From Sodalis ligni (GTDB lineage Bacteria; Pseudomonadota; Gammaproteobacteria; Enterobacterales; Enterobacteriaceae): a DNA stretch of 64,000 bases. The notes under the pieces are model-generated. The model searched no databases, was not told the origin of the DNA, and worked only from the letters and a program-made list of their open reading frames with translations. Shown piece by piece: positions 11,332 through 19,876 of the stretch (its first letter is position 1; every line of letters begins with the position of its first letter). Both the position numbers and the translations under genes were made by a program. The stretch covers positions 4,092,337-4,156,336 of the forward strand of contig NZ_CP075169.1 of the NCBI RefSeq assembly GCF_016865525.2, in the 5' to 3' direction.

Positions 11332-11653
11332 TTAGCGGCGGGCCAGCAGCAAACCCAACACCACGACCTATCGACGCGCCGATACCCACGCCACGCCAGG
11401 GATTTTCCTGCACGTATTCATCGGCGCGGTAGACCGCCTGTCGGGCCCGATAATAATAATTATCCGACGCGCGGCTGATGCGCTTCTTGACCTCGTCCAG
11501 CGCCGCTTCGGCACGGGTCTTCAACTCAACATATTTTTGGTCCGCCTTATCGCCGGAATAAGCCAAAACCTCTTCCAGGGTATCGGACAACAATTGCACG
11601 TCGTCGTCCACATGTGTTTCATGTGGTTGAGTGGGATCTGTTGGGTTAACCAT
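11332..11653 (-). pseudogene. elaB: ElaB-type ribosome/membrane-associated protein, frameshifted in the anchor
   Basis: Member of the DUF883 family (ElaB, YqjD), small stationary-phase proteins with a soluble helical part and one C-terminal membrane anchor. The soluble part is clear, including LEEVLAYSGDKAD and the conserved RADEYVQENPWRGVGIGAS. Near 11366-11372 one base appears lost. In the neighbouring frame the expected anchor VVVLGLLLARR follows and stops at 11332. In the actual frame the protein runs on to 11279 without a hydrophobic anchor (124 residues). The corrected protein would have 107 residues, close to E. coli ElaB (101). The anchorless product would not be able to reach the membrane. 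Confidence 0.83.
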
Positions 11654-11768
11654 AACTGTTCTCCGTGTTCTGATGAAAGACCGATGCTATAACTATAGTC
11701 AAGTATTTCAATAACCGAGGAACATTTCCTGCCGGATCATTCTTAAAATCAACCCGCTATGGCCGCCG

Positions 11769-12071
11769 TCAATGTTTAAGGGTTTGAATGTAATCAGCCA
11801 GCCCCTGGATATCCTCATCGGTCAGGGTGGTTTTGGCCTGATGTTCGGCGCCGCTGGTTTCGATTTTGCCGTCCCGGCGGTCGGTCAAGCCGGATACCAG
11901 CTGGTCGCGGGATAAGGAAATCAGCGGCGGCGCCTTGCCGAATGCCTGCCGGTCAGCCTTGCGGCCATGGCAATCGGCGCAGCTCTGGCTGTATTTCAGC
12001 GCCCCGTCGACGGCTGAGAAGGCCGGCGCCGCCGCGCAGCACAGCAGCGCGACAGTAATGATTTTTTTCAT
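11769..12071 (-). CDS. Small periplasmic c-type cytochrome, last gene of the iron-uptake operon
   Basis: A 100-residue class I cytochrome c-like protein. A signal peptide ends around AFSA (residue 20), and one haem-binding CADCH motif lies at residues 31-35. The C-terminal helix LTDEDIQGLADYIQTL is typical of cytochrome c553-type proteins. The mature sequence contains no methionine, so the usual sixth haem ligand is missing; His77 or the terminal His100 are the only candidates. It overlaps the upstream TlpA-like gene by four bases, so it belongs to the Ftr1-P19 operon. I infer that it passes electrons in iron reduction or oxidation at the periplasmic face. That role is not shown by the sequence. 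Confidence 0.85.
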   Translation of the reverse strand: MKKIITVALLCCAAAPAFSAVDGALKYSQSCADCHGRKADRQAFGKAPPLISLSRDQLVSGLTDRRDGKIETSGAEHQAKTTLTDEDIQGLADYIQTLKH

Positions 12072-12580
12072 GATTTTCCTTGTTGCGCCTGCCGGAACAT
12101 GGCCGCCAGCGCCGGTTCACCCTGCATGCCCTGGTGTACTTCCACCACCTTGCCCTGCCCATCGATAAGATACGAGGTGGGCGTACCAATCACCTGATAA
12201 CGTTCTTTGGTAATGCCGAGCTGGTCGCGCACCACCGGATAGCTCAGATGCAGTTGGCCGAGAAAAGGGGCGATGTCCGTCTGCTGCGGATCGGTATTCA
12301 CCGCCACCACCACCAGGCCGCTGCCGTTGCCATAGCTGTCGGTCAGCTTTTGCAAAGCCGCCAAATCCGCCGCGCATCCGCCGCAGTCTGCCGCCCAGAA
12401 GGTTAAATATACCTGTTTACCGTGCCATTTTTCCAGTGCCGCCGGCTGCCCGCGTAAATCAAACGCCGCCAGGGACGGAGCTTTAGCGCCAATGGCCACC
12501 TGCTGTTGGTCTTTGCAGCCGCCCAGGGCCGCCGCCAGCGCCAGCAGGCAAAACAGATTAACCGCGCGACGCCAATTCAT
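12068..12580 (-). CDS. TlpA-like thioredoxin-fold lipoprotein
   Basis: A lipoprotein signal with lipobox LGGC (Cys22 from the chosen start) is followed by a thioredoxin/AhpC-TSA fold with FWAADCGGCAAD (CxxC) and the cis-proline segment IGTPTSYLIDG. The length, about 170 residues, is usual for TlpA/ResA relatives, which reduce periplasmic disulfides or haem-apo-cytochrome thiols. Operons of the Ftr1/P19 type normally contain one or two such proteins, so a redox role in iron transport is likely. Here it may also keep the neighbouring cytochrome's CxxCH reduced. The start at 12580 follows AGGAG; a longer frame to 12601 would spoil the signal peptide. It overlaps the ABC ATPase end. Confidence 0.87.
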   Translation of the reverse strand: MNWRRAVNLFCLLALAAALGGCKDQQQVAIGAKAPSLAAFDLRGQPAALEKWHGKQVYLTFWAADCGGCAADLAALQKLTDSYGNGSGLVVVAVNTDPQQTDIAPFLGQLHLSYPVVRDQLGITKERYQVIGTPTSYLIDGQGKVVEVHQGMQGEPALAAMFRQAQQGKS

Positions 12581-13283
12581 GATGATTATTCTCCTCGCCA
12601 AGATATTTACCGTGCTGCAAGCGGATGATGCGATCGGCGAAACGCCCCAGTTCCGGATTATGGGTCACCATGACGATGGTCCGGCCCTGACGGTGCAAAT
12701 CCGTCAGCAAATCCAGCACCCGCTGTTCATTTTCTTCATCCAGGTTGCCGGTGGGCTCATCGGCGAAAATAACCGGCGGCTCATTAACCAGAGCCCGGGC
12801 GATACAAACCCGCTGCTGCTCGCCGCCGGAGAGCTGGCTGGGCAGATGATCCACCCGCGCCCCCAGGCCCACTTGCTCCAGCACCGCCCGGGCGGCGGGT
12901 TCGTCCACCACGCTGTGGTAGTGCTGCGCGAGCATGACGTTTTCCAATGCGGTGAGAAACGGAATCAGGTGAAACTGCTGGAATACCAGGCCTATCTTGT
13001 CGGCGCGGAAATTGCGCCGCCCTTCTTCGTCCAGCGCGGCGGCATCCACGCCGTCCAGCAGCACCTGCCCTTCGCTGGCGGTATCCAGGCAGGTCAGGAT
13101 ATTCATCAGCGTGGTTTTGCCGGAGCCCGAGGCCCCCATAAAGGCGACAAATTCACCCCGGCGGATGCGGATATTGATATCTTCCAGCGCCGTGACCTTG
13201 CCAAAGCGCTTAAAGAGATGCCGCGTCTCGATAACATAATCCGCCGCGGGCTGAGGTTGTATCAACCGGATGGTTGAAGCCAT
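12558..13283 (-). CDS. ABC transporter ATPase (MacB/LolD class) of the iron operon
   Basis: A 241-residue ATPase with Walker [11 protein letters not shown]-loop [11 protein letters not shown], signature LSGGEQQR, Walker [15 protein letters not shown] and the H-loop MVTHN. The EPTGNLD form is typical of the LolD/MacB/FtsE class, which works with FtsX-type permeases rather than with binding-protein importers. Two such permeases lie directly upstream. In the P19 operon of Campylobacter and the fet cluster of some E. coli strains, a matching ATPase-FtsX unit accompanies Ftr1 and P19. What it moves or drives is not known. Confidence 0.9.
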   Translation of the reverse strand: MASTIRLIQPQPAADYVIETRHLFKRFGKVTALEDINIRIRRGEFVAFMGASGSGKTTLMNILTCLDTASEGQVLLDGVDAAALDEEGRRNFRADKIGLVFQQFHLIPFLTALENVMLAQHYHSVVDEPAARAVLEQVGLGARVDHLPSQLSGGEQQRVCIARALVNEPPVIFADEPTGNLDEENEQRVLDLLTDLHRQGRTIVMVTHNPELGRFADRIIRLQHGKYLGEENNHHELASRG

Positions 13284-13286
13284 GTT

Positions 13287-14459
13287 CTATTCTCCTTTCA
13301 GGACCAGAGCCGGGACGACATGCAAAGCACGCCGCACCGGGACAATGGCCGCAACAGCCGCCACCAGCAGGGACAACACCAGGGTCAGCGGAAAAACCGG
13401 GGCGCGCAGGGCAATGGATGCGTTGAATACCGCATGGCCCAGGATCTGCGCCAGCACAAAGCCGATAACCACGCCGCAAATCACCGCCGCCAGCGCGATA
13501 ATGCCGGTTTCCGCCAGCATTTGCAGGGTAATATCCCGGGCGCTGGCGCCCAGGGCCTTTTGCAGGGCGAATTCACGGGAGCGTTCCCCCACAATGGCCA
13601 TCAGCGTGGTATTGACGCATAACGACGACAGAATCAGGATCACCGCCGATACCAATCCCATCAAGCCTTTGATCTTATCCAGCACCTGGCCTTCGGACGC
13701 CGAGACCTTCAGGATCGGCCGCACGTCCAGCTCCGGGTGCTGCCGTTGCAGCCGGCGCGCGAAAACATCCACCTGGCCGAGATCGTTGTTGACGCTGAAC
13801 ATAGCATCGCTGATGGCTCCCGGCTGGTGCAGCCACTCCTGCGCCAGATCCAGATTTAAAATCAGCATATTGTCGGTGGCGTCGCCGGCTTCAACGATGC
13901 CTTTGATTTGCAGGCTCTTGCGCTTATTGCCTTCCACCAGGGTCACGGTATCGCCGAGCTTGACGTGCAAAATATCCGCCAGTTTGATACCGATCATGGC
14001 ATGGCGATCGTCAAAATTGACGCCAATCCAGTCCCCTTTGACCTGCCAGTAGGGCACCAGCTGCTGTAGGGAATCGAACCAGACCCCCATCAGCACTACT
14101 TTTTGCAGTTCGGTGCGCGCCATGCCGTACAAATAGGGGCTGGCGGCATTAATCAGCCCCGGCGGCGCACCGTCGATAACCGGTTGCAGTATCGACGCCG
14201 GCAGGCTGTCGCCGTGACCGGGGCCAAGATAAAAATTCGCGCCGAAGGTGCGCAGTTCCTGGCTCATTTTGGCGTTGATATCAAAATACACCGATGCCAT
14301 GGCGGTAACGATGGCCGCCCCTACCGTCAGGGCGGCGAACACCACCGCCACCCGCTGCAGGCGAAGCCTCAGGGCACGCAGCACCAGCAGCCAGAACATG
14401 GAACCGCCTAGGGCGGATTTGCGCGCCGCCGGCCTGGCGAGGGCGGAATCAATTGCCAT
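13287..14459 (-). CDS. FtsX-type ABC permease, second of the pair
   Basis: 390 residues with the MacB/FtsX layout: one N-terminal membrane helix (around 30-55), a periplasmic domain of about 220 residues, then three C-terminal helices. The conserved segment GERSREFALQKALGAS before the last helices marks the family coupling region. The gene overlaps the end of the preceding permease by 11 bp and is followed by the ATPase after 3 bp, so the three are translated together. A heterodimer of the two permeases with the ATPase is the simplest reading. Confidence 0.88.
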   Translation of the reverse strand: MAIDSALARPAARKSALGGSMFWLLVLRALRLRLQRVAVVFAALTVGAAIVTAMASVYFDINAKMSQELRTFGANFYLGPGHGDSLPASILQPVIDGAPPGLINAASPYLYGMARTELQKVVLMGVWFDSLQQLVPYWQVKGDWIGVNFDDRHAMIGIKLADILHVKLGDTVTLVEGNKRKSLQIKGIVEAGDATDNMLILNLDLAQEWLHQPGAISDAMFSVNNDLGQVDVFARRLQRQHPELDVRPILKVSASEGQVLDKIKGLMGLVSAVILILSSLCVNTTLMAIVGERSREFALQKALGASARDITLQMLAETGIIALAAVICGVVIGFVLAQILGHAVFNASIALRAPVFPLTLVLSLLVAAVAAIVPVRRALHVVPALVLKGE

Positions 14460-15738
14460 ACAGCACCTCCACCGGATACATCTTGCCGATGCGCCGCGCC
14501 GGGAACCAGGTGCCGATGACCGCGATCAGAATGGCGATCACCAGCACGCACGGCACCACCACCCAGGCAAAGCTCAGCGGGACGCCGAACAGCATCAAGC
14601 CGATGGCTTTCGCCAGTCCCCAGCCGGCAACGCAGCCCAGCAGGCCGCCCAAGGCGCCGCTCATCACCGCCTCCAAATAGAACAGCAGCATAATCTGCCA
14701 TTGATGCGCGCCAAGCGCCTTCATCAGGCCGATTTCCCGGGCGCGCTCCATGATGGTGCTGGTCATCAGCGAGGCAATGCCCATCGCCGAGGCCGCCAGC
14801 GCCGCCAGCGTCACCACCGCCAGCAGCAGTTGGATTTTTTCGATAACCACCCCTTCCGAGGCCGCCACCTGCCAAATGGGATGCACCACCGAGCCGGAAA
14901 TCGCCTCTTCCAGCTGATGAGCGATGGAGGAGACGAAGGCGGTGCAATACCAGCGGTCATAATCCGCCGCCGACAGGCCGTCAAGATTGTCCCGCGCCCG
15001 CCGGGAGAGCGCGTTCTCCGGCCCCGTCAGCGCCGACCCCCGCACCGCCTGCACCTTGCCCGGTAATCCCAGCAACTGCTGGACCACCGCCAGCGGCATG
15101 ACCAGGCGGCCCTCTTCATCGCCGCCGCTGGTCAATACGCCGCTGATGCGCACCGTCACCGCCCCGTGGCTACCCTTGAGGGATAAGACGTCGCCGGTTT
15201 TCCAGCCGCTGCGCTGAGCCAGCTGTTTGCCTATCAAGGCTTCCGGCTGCCGCCCCGCCGCCACCGGTTCGTGGGGATACTGCCCCGCCACCCGCCAGTA
15301 GGGACTGATGACTTCCTGTCCGGTATGGTAATCCATCTCATCCGGCACGTTTACCGGCTGTGAGAAGAAGGTGCCCAGCACCGGCACCGCGGTATCGTTA
15401 ACCGTCACTTCGCCGTTGAGCAGCGGCGCGAAGCCGACGATATTGTTACGCCAGAAAATATCCTTGATACTGGGCAGTTCGGACTCATCGATCAGGTCCT
15501 CCCCGGACAGCGGCACGGCGCGCTGGCCGAACATTACCGGCAGCGCCGCCTGGCCCGCCGGTTCGATCAGGATATTGGCGCCATAGGATTTCAATTCCCG
15601 CGCCATCTTGTCGCCGATATCAATAGAGACCGCCAGCAGCGCCGAAATCAGCCCGGCGGCGAGGAATACCGTCAAAACCGCCAGCGATTTGCGCCGGATA
15701 TTTTTACACCACGACTGCCGCAACATACGCCACAACAT
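14449..15738 (-). CDS. FtsX-type ABC permease, first of the pair
   Basis: 429 residues with an N-terminal helix, a large periplasmic domain and three C-terminal helices; the coupling motif reads MERAREIGLMKALGAH. It is related to but clearly different from the next gene (about 40 residues longer in the periplasmic part), as expected for two halves of a heteromeric transporter. It starts 3 bp after the stop of the DUF2318 gene and overlaps the next permease by 11 bp. The substrate is unknown; context ties it to iron import or to delivery of electrons or ligands needed for it. Confidence 0.88.
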   Translation of the reverse strand: MLWRMLRQSWCKNIRRKSLAVLTVFLAAGLISALLAVSIDIGDKMARELKSYGANILIEPAGQAALPVMFGQRAVPLSGEDLIDESELPSIKDIFWRNNIVGFAPLLNGEVTVNDTAVPVLGTFFSQPVNVPDEMDYHTGQEVISPYWRVAGQYPHEPVAAGRQPEALIGKQLAQRSGWKTGDVLSLKGSHGAVTVRISGVLTSGGDEEGRLVMPLAVVQQLLGLPGKVQAVRGSALTGPENALSRRARDNLDGLSAADYDRWYCTAFVSSIAHQLEEAISGSVVHPIWQVAASEGVVIEKIQLLLAVVTLAALAASAMGIASLMTSTIMERAREIGLMKALGAHQWQIMLLFYLEAVMSGALGGLLGCVAGWGLAKAIGLMLFGVPLSFAWVVVPCVLVIAILIAVIGTWFPARRIGKMYPVEVLYGN

Positions 15739-15741
15739 AGG

Positions 15742-17133
15742 CTAATCCTCCGCCGCGCCGCTGCCGGTGGCCGCCGGCACGAATAGGGTCGGTTGCCCAC
15801 GGAAACGGTTGTAGTTCGCTTCGCTGGCGAAGAAGTACATTTTCCCGCCGTAACTGTATTTGTATTCAGCCTGAGTATTGGTCAGTTTGCTGCCGTCCAC
15901 CGGGTCGGACACATGCAGCGTCATCACGGTGGTAAAGTAATTCACCCCCGCCACCAGCGCCGGTTTGCCGATGGTCAGTTCTTTATCGTCATTACGCCAG
16001 TGGGCGATGGGAATAGGATTGCAGCCCCCCGATTTACCGATGGAGGGAATGAAGATATGCACGCCGCAGGCGACGCACACCACCTGGTTGCCTTCCATCA
16101 CATACCCCTGATCGCCGCACAATAGGCAGGCGTCAAAGACGACCCCGAGCCGCAGCCTGTCGGGATAACGGTTAATGACCAGAAAGCGCACCGCTTTCCC
16201 GTCGTCCGCCACCCAGACAAAACGGTGCAGCTTGCCGTCCCGTACCTGTTGCAGGGGGATATGCACCAGCCCGTCGGCGGCCAGCGTCACCGGCACCGCT
16301 TCCGATAAACGCGGCGGCTGGGAGGCCACAAGATCCCAGTACAGCTGGCCGGCCACCACCAGCACAGCCGCCGCCAGCAGGCTGCCGGCGGTGCGGCGGG
16401 CGTTGCGGTAGCGGGCAATCCCCTTGCGGCGAAGAATAGGCTCGACCTGACGACGGTATTCACCACGCAGGCGCACCAGGATCGGCAGGTAGCCGGCCAT
16501 CAGCAACGCCATCGCCGCCGCGCTGAGATAATTCAGCCAGGGCGCGCCGTTGGTGACATGGGCGACAAAGCTCAGACGGGGTTTCGTCAAGCCGATGGTT
16601 TCCAGCTTCATCAACAGCAGAACGCACTCGCCGCTCAGGGGCAGCAGCAGCAGCAGCGATAATATTACCAGCAGCGGCCAGCGCCAGGCCGCCAGCCGCC
16701 GCACCACCATGGCGGTCATGATGGCGCTCAGGGCCAATACCACCACGGCGCACGCCACCGCGCTGAGATTCAACAGCAAATCAGTATTGATGACCCCTGA
16801 AGACGTCAATGCGCTGAGATTGGGATCGGCGCCCCAATTCAATGCCGCACCGGCCGGCAGCAGAAACTGCCAACCGTAGCCGATACGGGCGGAATAGGTG
16901 AACTGACTCGCCAGGAACAGCAGCAGTAAAATAAATTGCAGCACGGCGAGGGTCAGTTGCAGCGGCTGGCCGGCGCGCAGGTAAATCCCCGCCAGGGTCC
17001 CGGCCGCCAGGGCCAGTAAATTTACCCATACCAGCCCGCGCAGGGAAGGCGTTGGCCGACGGACCCAGTTCAAACCGCAGAGCAGAGCCACCGGCAGGAA
17101 AGCTTGTAATACGGTAACGAAAAAATAGTTCAT
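15742..17133 (-). CDS. DUF2318-type multi-helix membrane protein with Cys cluster and YHS-like end
   Basis: 463 residues. The first 280 or so contain seven to eight membrane helices, followed by a periplasmic or soluble domain with DACLLCG, VVCVACG and a further GGCNPIPI. This CxxC/CxxC/C pattern is characteristic of DUF2318, a predicted metal or Fe-S binding domain found next to Ftr1 and P19. The last 40 residues (YGGKMYFFASEANYNRF...PTLF) resemble a YHS metal-binding domain, but the usual cysteine is replaced. The gene lies between p19 and the permeases. It is a good candidate for transmembrane electron transfer; this is inference from the family and neighbours. Confidence 0.85.
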   Translation of the reverse strand: MNYFFVTVLQAFLPVALLCGLNWVRRPTPSLRGLVWVNLLALAAGTLAGIYLRAGQPLQLTLAVLQFILLLLFLASQFTYSARIGYGWQFLLPAGAALNWGADPNLSALTSSGVINTDLLLNLSAVACAVVVLALSAIMTAMVVRRLAAWRWPLLVILSLLLLLPLSGECVLLLMKLETIGLTKPRLSFVAHVTNGAPWLNYLSAAAMALLMAGYLPILVRLRGEYRRQVEPILRRKGIARYRNARRTAGSLLAAAVLVVAGQLYWDLVASQPPRLSEAVPVTLAADGLVHIPLQQVRDGKLHRFVWVADDGKAVRFLVINRYPDRLRLGVVFDACLLCGDQGYVMEGNQVVCVACGVHIFIPSIGKSGGCNPIPIAHWRNDDKELTIGKPALVAGVNYFTTVMTLHVSDPVDGSKLTNTQAEYKYSYGGKMYFFASEANYNRFRGQPTLFVPAATGSGAAED

Positions 17134-17234
17134 GAAGCCTACTCAGAACCGGTAATCATTGTGCGGTGGTCCGGCAGGCCACTGCGACAGCGAAAACAGA
17201 ACACGACCGCCAAGGCGGTCGTGACTGGAGAGTA

Positions 17235-17759
17235 TTATTTCAAGCCGACGTATTTAAACGTATAACTCACGTCGAACGGTTTCCACCACGGACCGACACC
17301 GGTTTCAGCGTCGGTATGGCGGTACATGCCGGCCTTCGGCGGCGGCTCGATATGGAAAGTCACTTTATAATTACCCACGCCCATCATTTTGACATTTTGG
17401 CCGTAATGCGGACCATCATTGGCCACCATTGCCATAAATGTACCGTCTTGTTTCGCACCGGTATCGGTGTTCACCAAAGAGTAGCCAATGGTCAGGTAAG
17501 GCATCCATTCACCGGCGCCAAAACCGTTCTGATTGCCTTTCACCGCGTGGATATCGGTTTCAAGATGGACATCGGCCTTGGCCGCTGGCAAGCCCATGCC
17601 GCGAGGCTCCATCTCGATGGGTTGTAAATAAACCGCTGCGATTTCCATGCCGTTCATGGTGATAGGTTCACCGGCCGGATGCTCGGCGGCCATTACCGCC
17701 GGGGCGACTGTAAAACCGGTAATAACCATCGCGGTTATCAACCCTTTGTTCATCATCAT
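17235..17759 (-). CDS. fetP: P19/FetP-type periplasmic iron-binding protein
   Basis: 174 residues with a signal peptide (cleavage after about residue 24, VMA-A). The mature protein matches the P19/Tp34/FetP family: the GEPITMNGMEIAAVYLQPIEM opening, ADVHLETDIHA, the MVANDGPHYG loop and FHIEPP. The Glu, Met and His residues in these segments form the copper and iron sites of the family. P19 proteins are dimers that bind Cu(II) and iron and are thought to hand iron to the Ftr1 permease. Three ATGs in a row begin the gene after GAGGATGAG; the annotated start is the first. The gene lies 123 bp after fetM. Confidence 0.93.
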   Translation of the reverse strand: MMMNKGLITAMVITGFTVAPAVMAAEHPAGEPITMNGMEIAAVYLQPIEMEPRGMGLPAAKADVHLETDIHAVKGNQNGFGAGEWMPYLTIGYSLVNTDTGAKQDGTFMAMVANDGPHYGQNVKMMGVGNYKVTFHIEPPPKAGMYRHTDAETGVGPWWKPFDVSYTFKYVGLK

Positions 17760-17882
17760 CTATCTCATCCTCAAGTCATATCCGCCATATTTCTGGTTGC
17801 AGCTGCGTTGGCTTTCCTGCAACTCGAAGTATTTAGGGTAAATACCCGTTACTTCAATTGGGTATAATTGTTATAAATTGCT

Positions 17883-19835
17883 CTACACTGCTTCATGCCC
17901 GGGTATCTCGGTACGGGAACGGCGACGCATCACCCAGAGGGCGAACAGCGCGGCCAGTACCAAAACTGCTTGCGGAGCCAGAGTCTCCAGATAGGGGTAA
18001 ATCCCCAACAGACTAATTTGCGGCATATTCTTTAATAGGGTCGGTTCGAATAATTTTCCTTCGATCAGCTCCAGAACCCCCTGGCCGGCAAATACGAACG
18101 CCATCAGATACATAAAACCGCCGGTAAACATAAAAAACGGCTTAAGCGGCAGTTTCACCACCGTATAACGCATCAGCACAAATACCAGCAGCACCACGAC
18201 GCATCCCCCCAGGAATCCGACCAGTATGGACATAGGGCCCGCCACGCCGGCGGAGTCACCAATCAGCGCGTAATAGAACAGTACGGTTTCCGCTCCTTCA
18301 CGGTACACCGCCAGAAAACTGGTAAACCACAGGCCGGCCAGTGAGCCGCTGGTTAGAGACAAAGAAAGCTTGCCTTCCAGATAGGCCTTCCAGTGCCGCG
18401 CCTCCACCTTGGAGAGCAGCCAATAACTCATAAAGAACAGGGTCACCACCGCCACCATCATGGTGCCGCCTTCCAGCAGTTCCCGATTGGCGCCGGAATT
18501 GGCGAACATCCACTGGAAAAGACCCGCGGTGACGAGGCTTGCCAGCAATGCCACCCAGACCGATTGATTGATCATCGGCAGTTTGTCCTGATGTTTGTTT
18601 TTCACCAGGTAAGCAATAATTGCCGTTACGATTAACAGCGCCTCCAGCCCTTCCCGCACGATAATCAGCAGGCTGTAGATAAACAGGCCCCAATGGCTTT
18701 CCTGCCCGGCCCCCAGCATATCCACTGCCTTGGACAGGTTCTGGCCCAAGGCATCGGCCTGCTGTTGCACCTGATCCAACGGCGCTCCGGCCTTCATCAG
18801 GCTGACCAGACGGGTAAAATAGCCTTCCAGGGCGGTTTTGAACGCCGTATCGCGGGAGCCGATTTTATTTTCCATGCCGCTGGCTTCGAAGTGATCGAAG
18901 TACGCGTCCTGAATCGCCATCATGCCCTCTTTGCCTTGCCCCGCCCGGTATTGGGCGATGGCGGCGGCTACCGCGGAATTGATATCATCGCTCACCTGCC
19001 GCCAGTTGGCATCCGGCGCCGCGTCCGCGCCAGCGCTTGCCGCCGCGCTGCCAGCGGCGGCCGGTACCGGCGCCGTTACCGGCTGATCCGGACGGGTGGT
19101 GGGCAGGCCCGGCAGAAGATCTTCGATATTCTGCAGCAGCGTGGTGTCGGCGTAGGCCATGGCGGTCATCTGATCAGGCTGGGTCGCCAGGGTGATCAAC
19201 GCGGAAAATTGCTGATTGATATCGGCGGCCTGCTGCGATGAGCGGTTATTACGCACCGACATTTCCATTTCTGAGTTTTTAAAGCCCTGGAAAAAGGCTT
19301 GCTGCACGCTTTGACTGGCGGCGTCATACTGACCCTGCTGGTACTGCGTCACCGCGTTCGCCAGAAAATCGTCAATGACCTTGAATTTTTGCTGCCAGTA
19401 AAGGGCAATCTTGTCGTTACCGTAGACCGAGTTCTGCGCCGTGGCCACCAAGGGTTTCCCGCCGGTCAATATGGGCAATACATCCGCCAGCTCGCCTTTA
19501 AGGGTCTCGATTTTCCCCTGCACGTCGGACAGCGGCTTGCCGTCGCTGATCATCTGGCGGATTTCGCCAAACTGGCTTTCCATTTGATAGCTTTTCTGCG
19601 CTGAGGTATTAATGCGAATCGGTCCTTCCAGGTTTTCGAAAACCTCGAAATAGGCCATCTGCACTTCACGGCGCGCGGCATCTTTCTGCTGCTGCTGATA
19701 AAGTTGGGCGGTAGTATCCAGACGACCCTGGATATCGGTTATCCAGGCTTTGTAATCATCCGCCGACCAGGCGCACGTAACACCGAGCAGCCAGATCAGG
19801 GCACACAGCAAAAATTTCGGCAAGGAGGTGAACAT
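17883..19835 (-). CDS. fetM: Ftr1-family iron permease with long periplasmic N-terminus
   Basis: 650 residues. A signal peptide (about 1-24) leads a periplasmic region of some 350 residues, then seven membrane helices. Two RExxE iron-translocation motifs are visible, REGLE (394-398) and REGAE (512-516), as in yeast Ftr1p and bacterial EfeU/FetM. The periplasmic part holds three related blocks carrying AYFEVFENLE, AFFQGFKNSE and AYFDHFEASG, spaced 119 and 131 residues, with an Ala/Pro-rich linker before the third. The start at 19835 is the first ATG that leaves a good signal peptide; a TTG at 19856 is less likely. It is the first gene of an eight-gene operon and lies behind a Fur-like site. 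Confidence 0.93.
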   Translation of the reverse strand: MFTSLPKFLLCALIWLLGVTCAWSADDYKAWITDIQGRLDTTAQLYQQQQKDAARREVQMAYFEVFENLEGPIRINTSAQKSYQMESQFGEIRQMISDGKPLSDVQGKIETLKGELADVLPILTGGKPLVATAQNSVYGNDKIALYWQQKFKVIDDFLANAVTQYQQGQYDAASQSVQQAFFQGFKNSEMEMSVRNNRSSQQAADINQQFSALITLATQPDQMTAMAYADTTLLQNIEDLLPGLPTTRPDQPVTAPVPAAAGSAAASAGADAAPDANWRQVSDDINSAVAAAIAQYRAGQGKEGMMAIQDAYFDHFEASGMENKIGSRDTAFKTALEGYFTRLVSLMKAGAPLDQVQQQADALGQNLSKAVDMLGAGQESHWGLFIYSLLIIVREGLEALLIVTAIIAYLVKNKHQDKLPMINQSVWVALLASLVTAGLFQWMFANSGANRELLEGGTMMVAVVTLFFMSYWLLSKVEARHWKAYLEGKLSLSLTSGSLAGLWFTSFLAVYREGAETVLFYYALIGDSAGVAGPMSILVGFLGGCVVVLLVFVLMRYTVVKLPLKPFFMFTGGFMYLMAFVFAGQGVLELIEGKLFEPTLLKNMPQISLLGIYPYLETLAPQAVLVLAALFALWVMRRRSRTEIPGHEAV

Positions 19836-19857
19836 TGAACCAATACCAAACGTCAAT

Positions 19858-19876
19858 GAGATTTATTTGCATTATC
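19858..19876 (-). promoter_or_regulatory. Candidate Fur box upstream of fetM
   Basis: On the minus strand the 19-mer starts GATAATG and ends in AATCTC. It matches the classic Fur consensus at 14 of 19 positions by hand alignment. It lies 22 bp before the fetM start and overlaps the proposed -10 box, a position suited to repression by Fe-Fur. Confidence 0.6.

Noticed and set aside
12558..15738. Reading the ABC-FtsX genes as a stand-alone macrolide or lipoprotein exporter (MacB/Lol)
   Set aside because: There is no MacA-type adaptor, and the gene order and tight overlaps tie them to the Ftr1-P19 operon.
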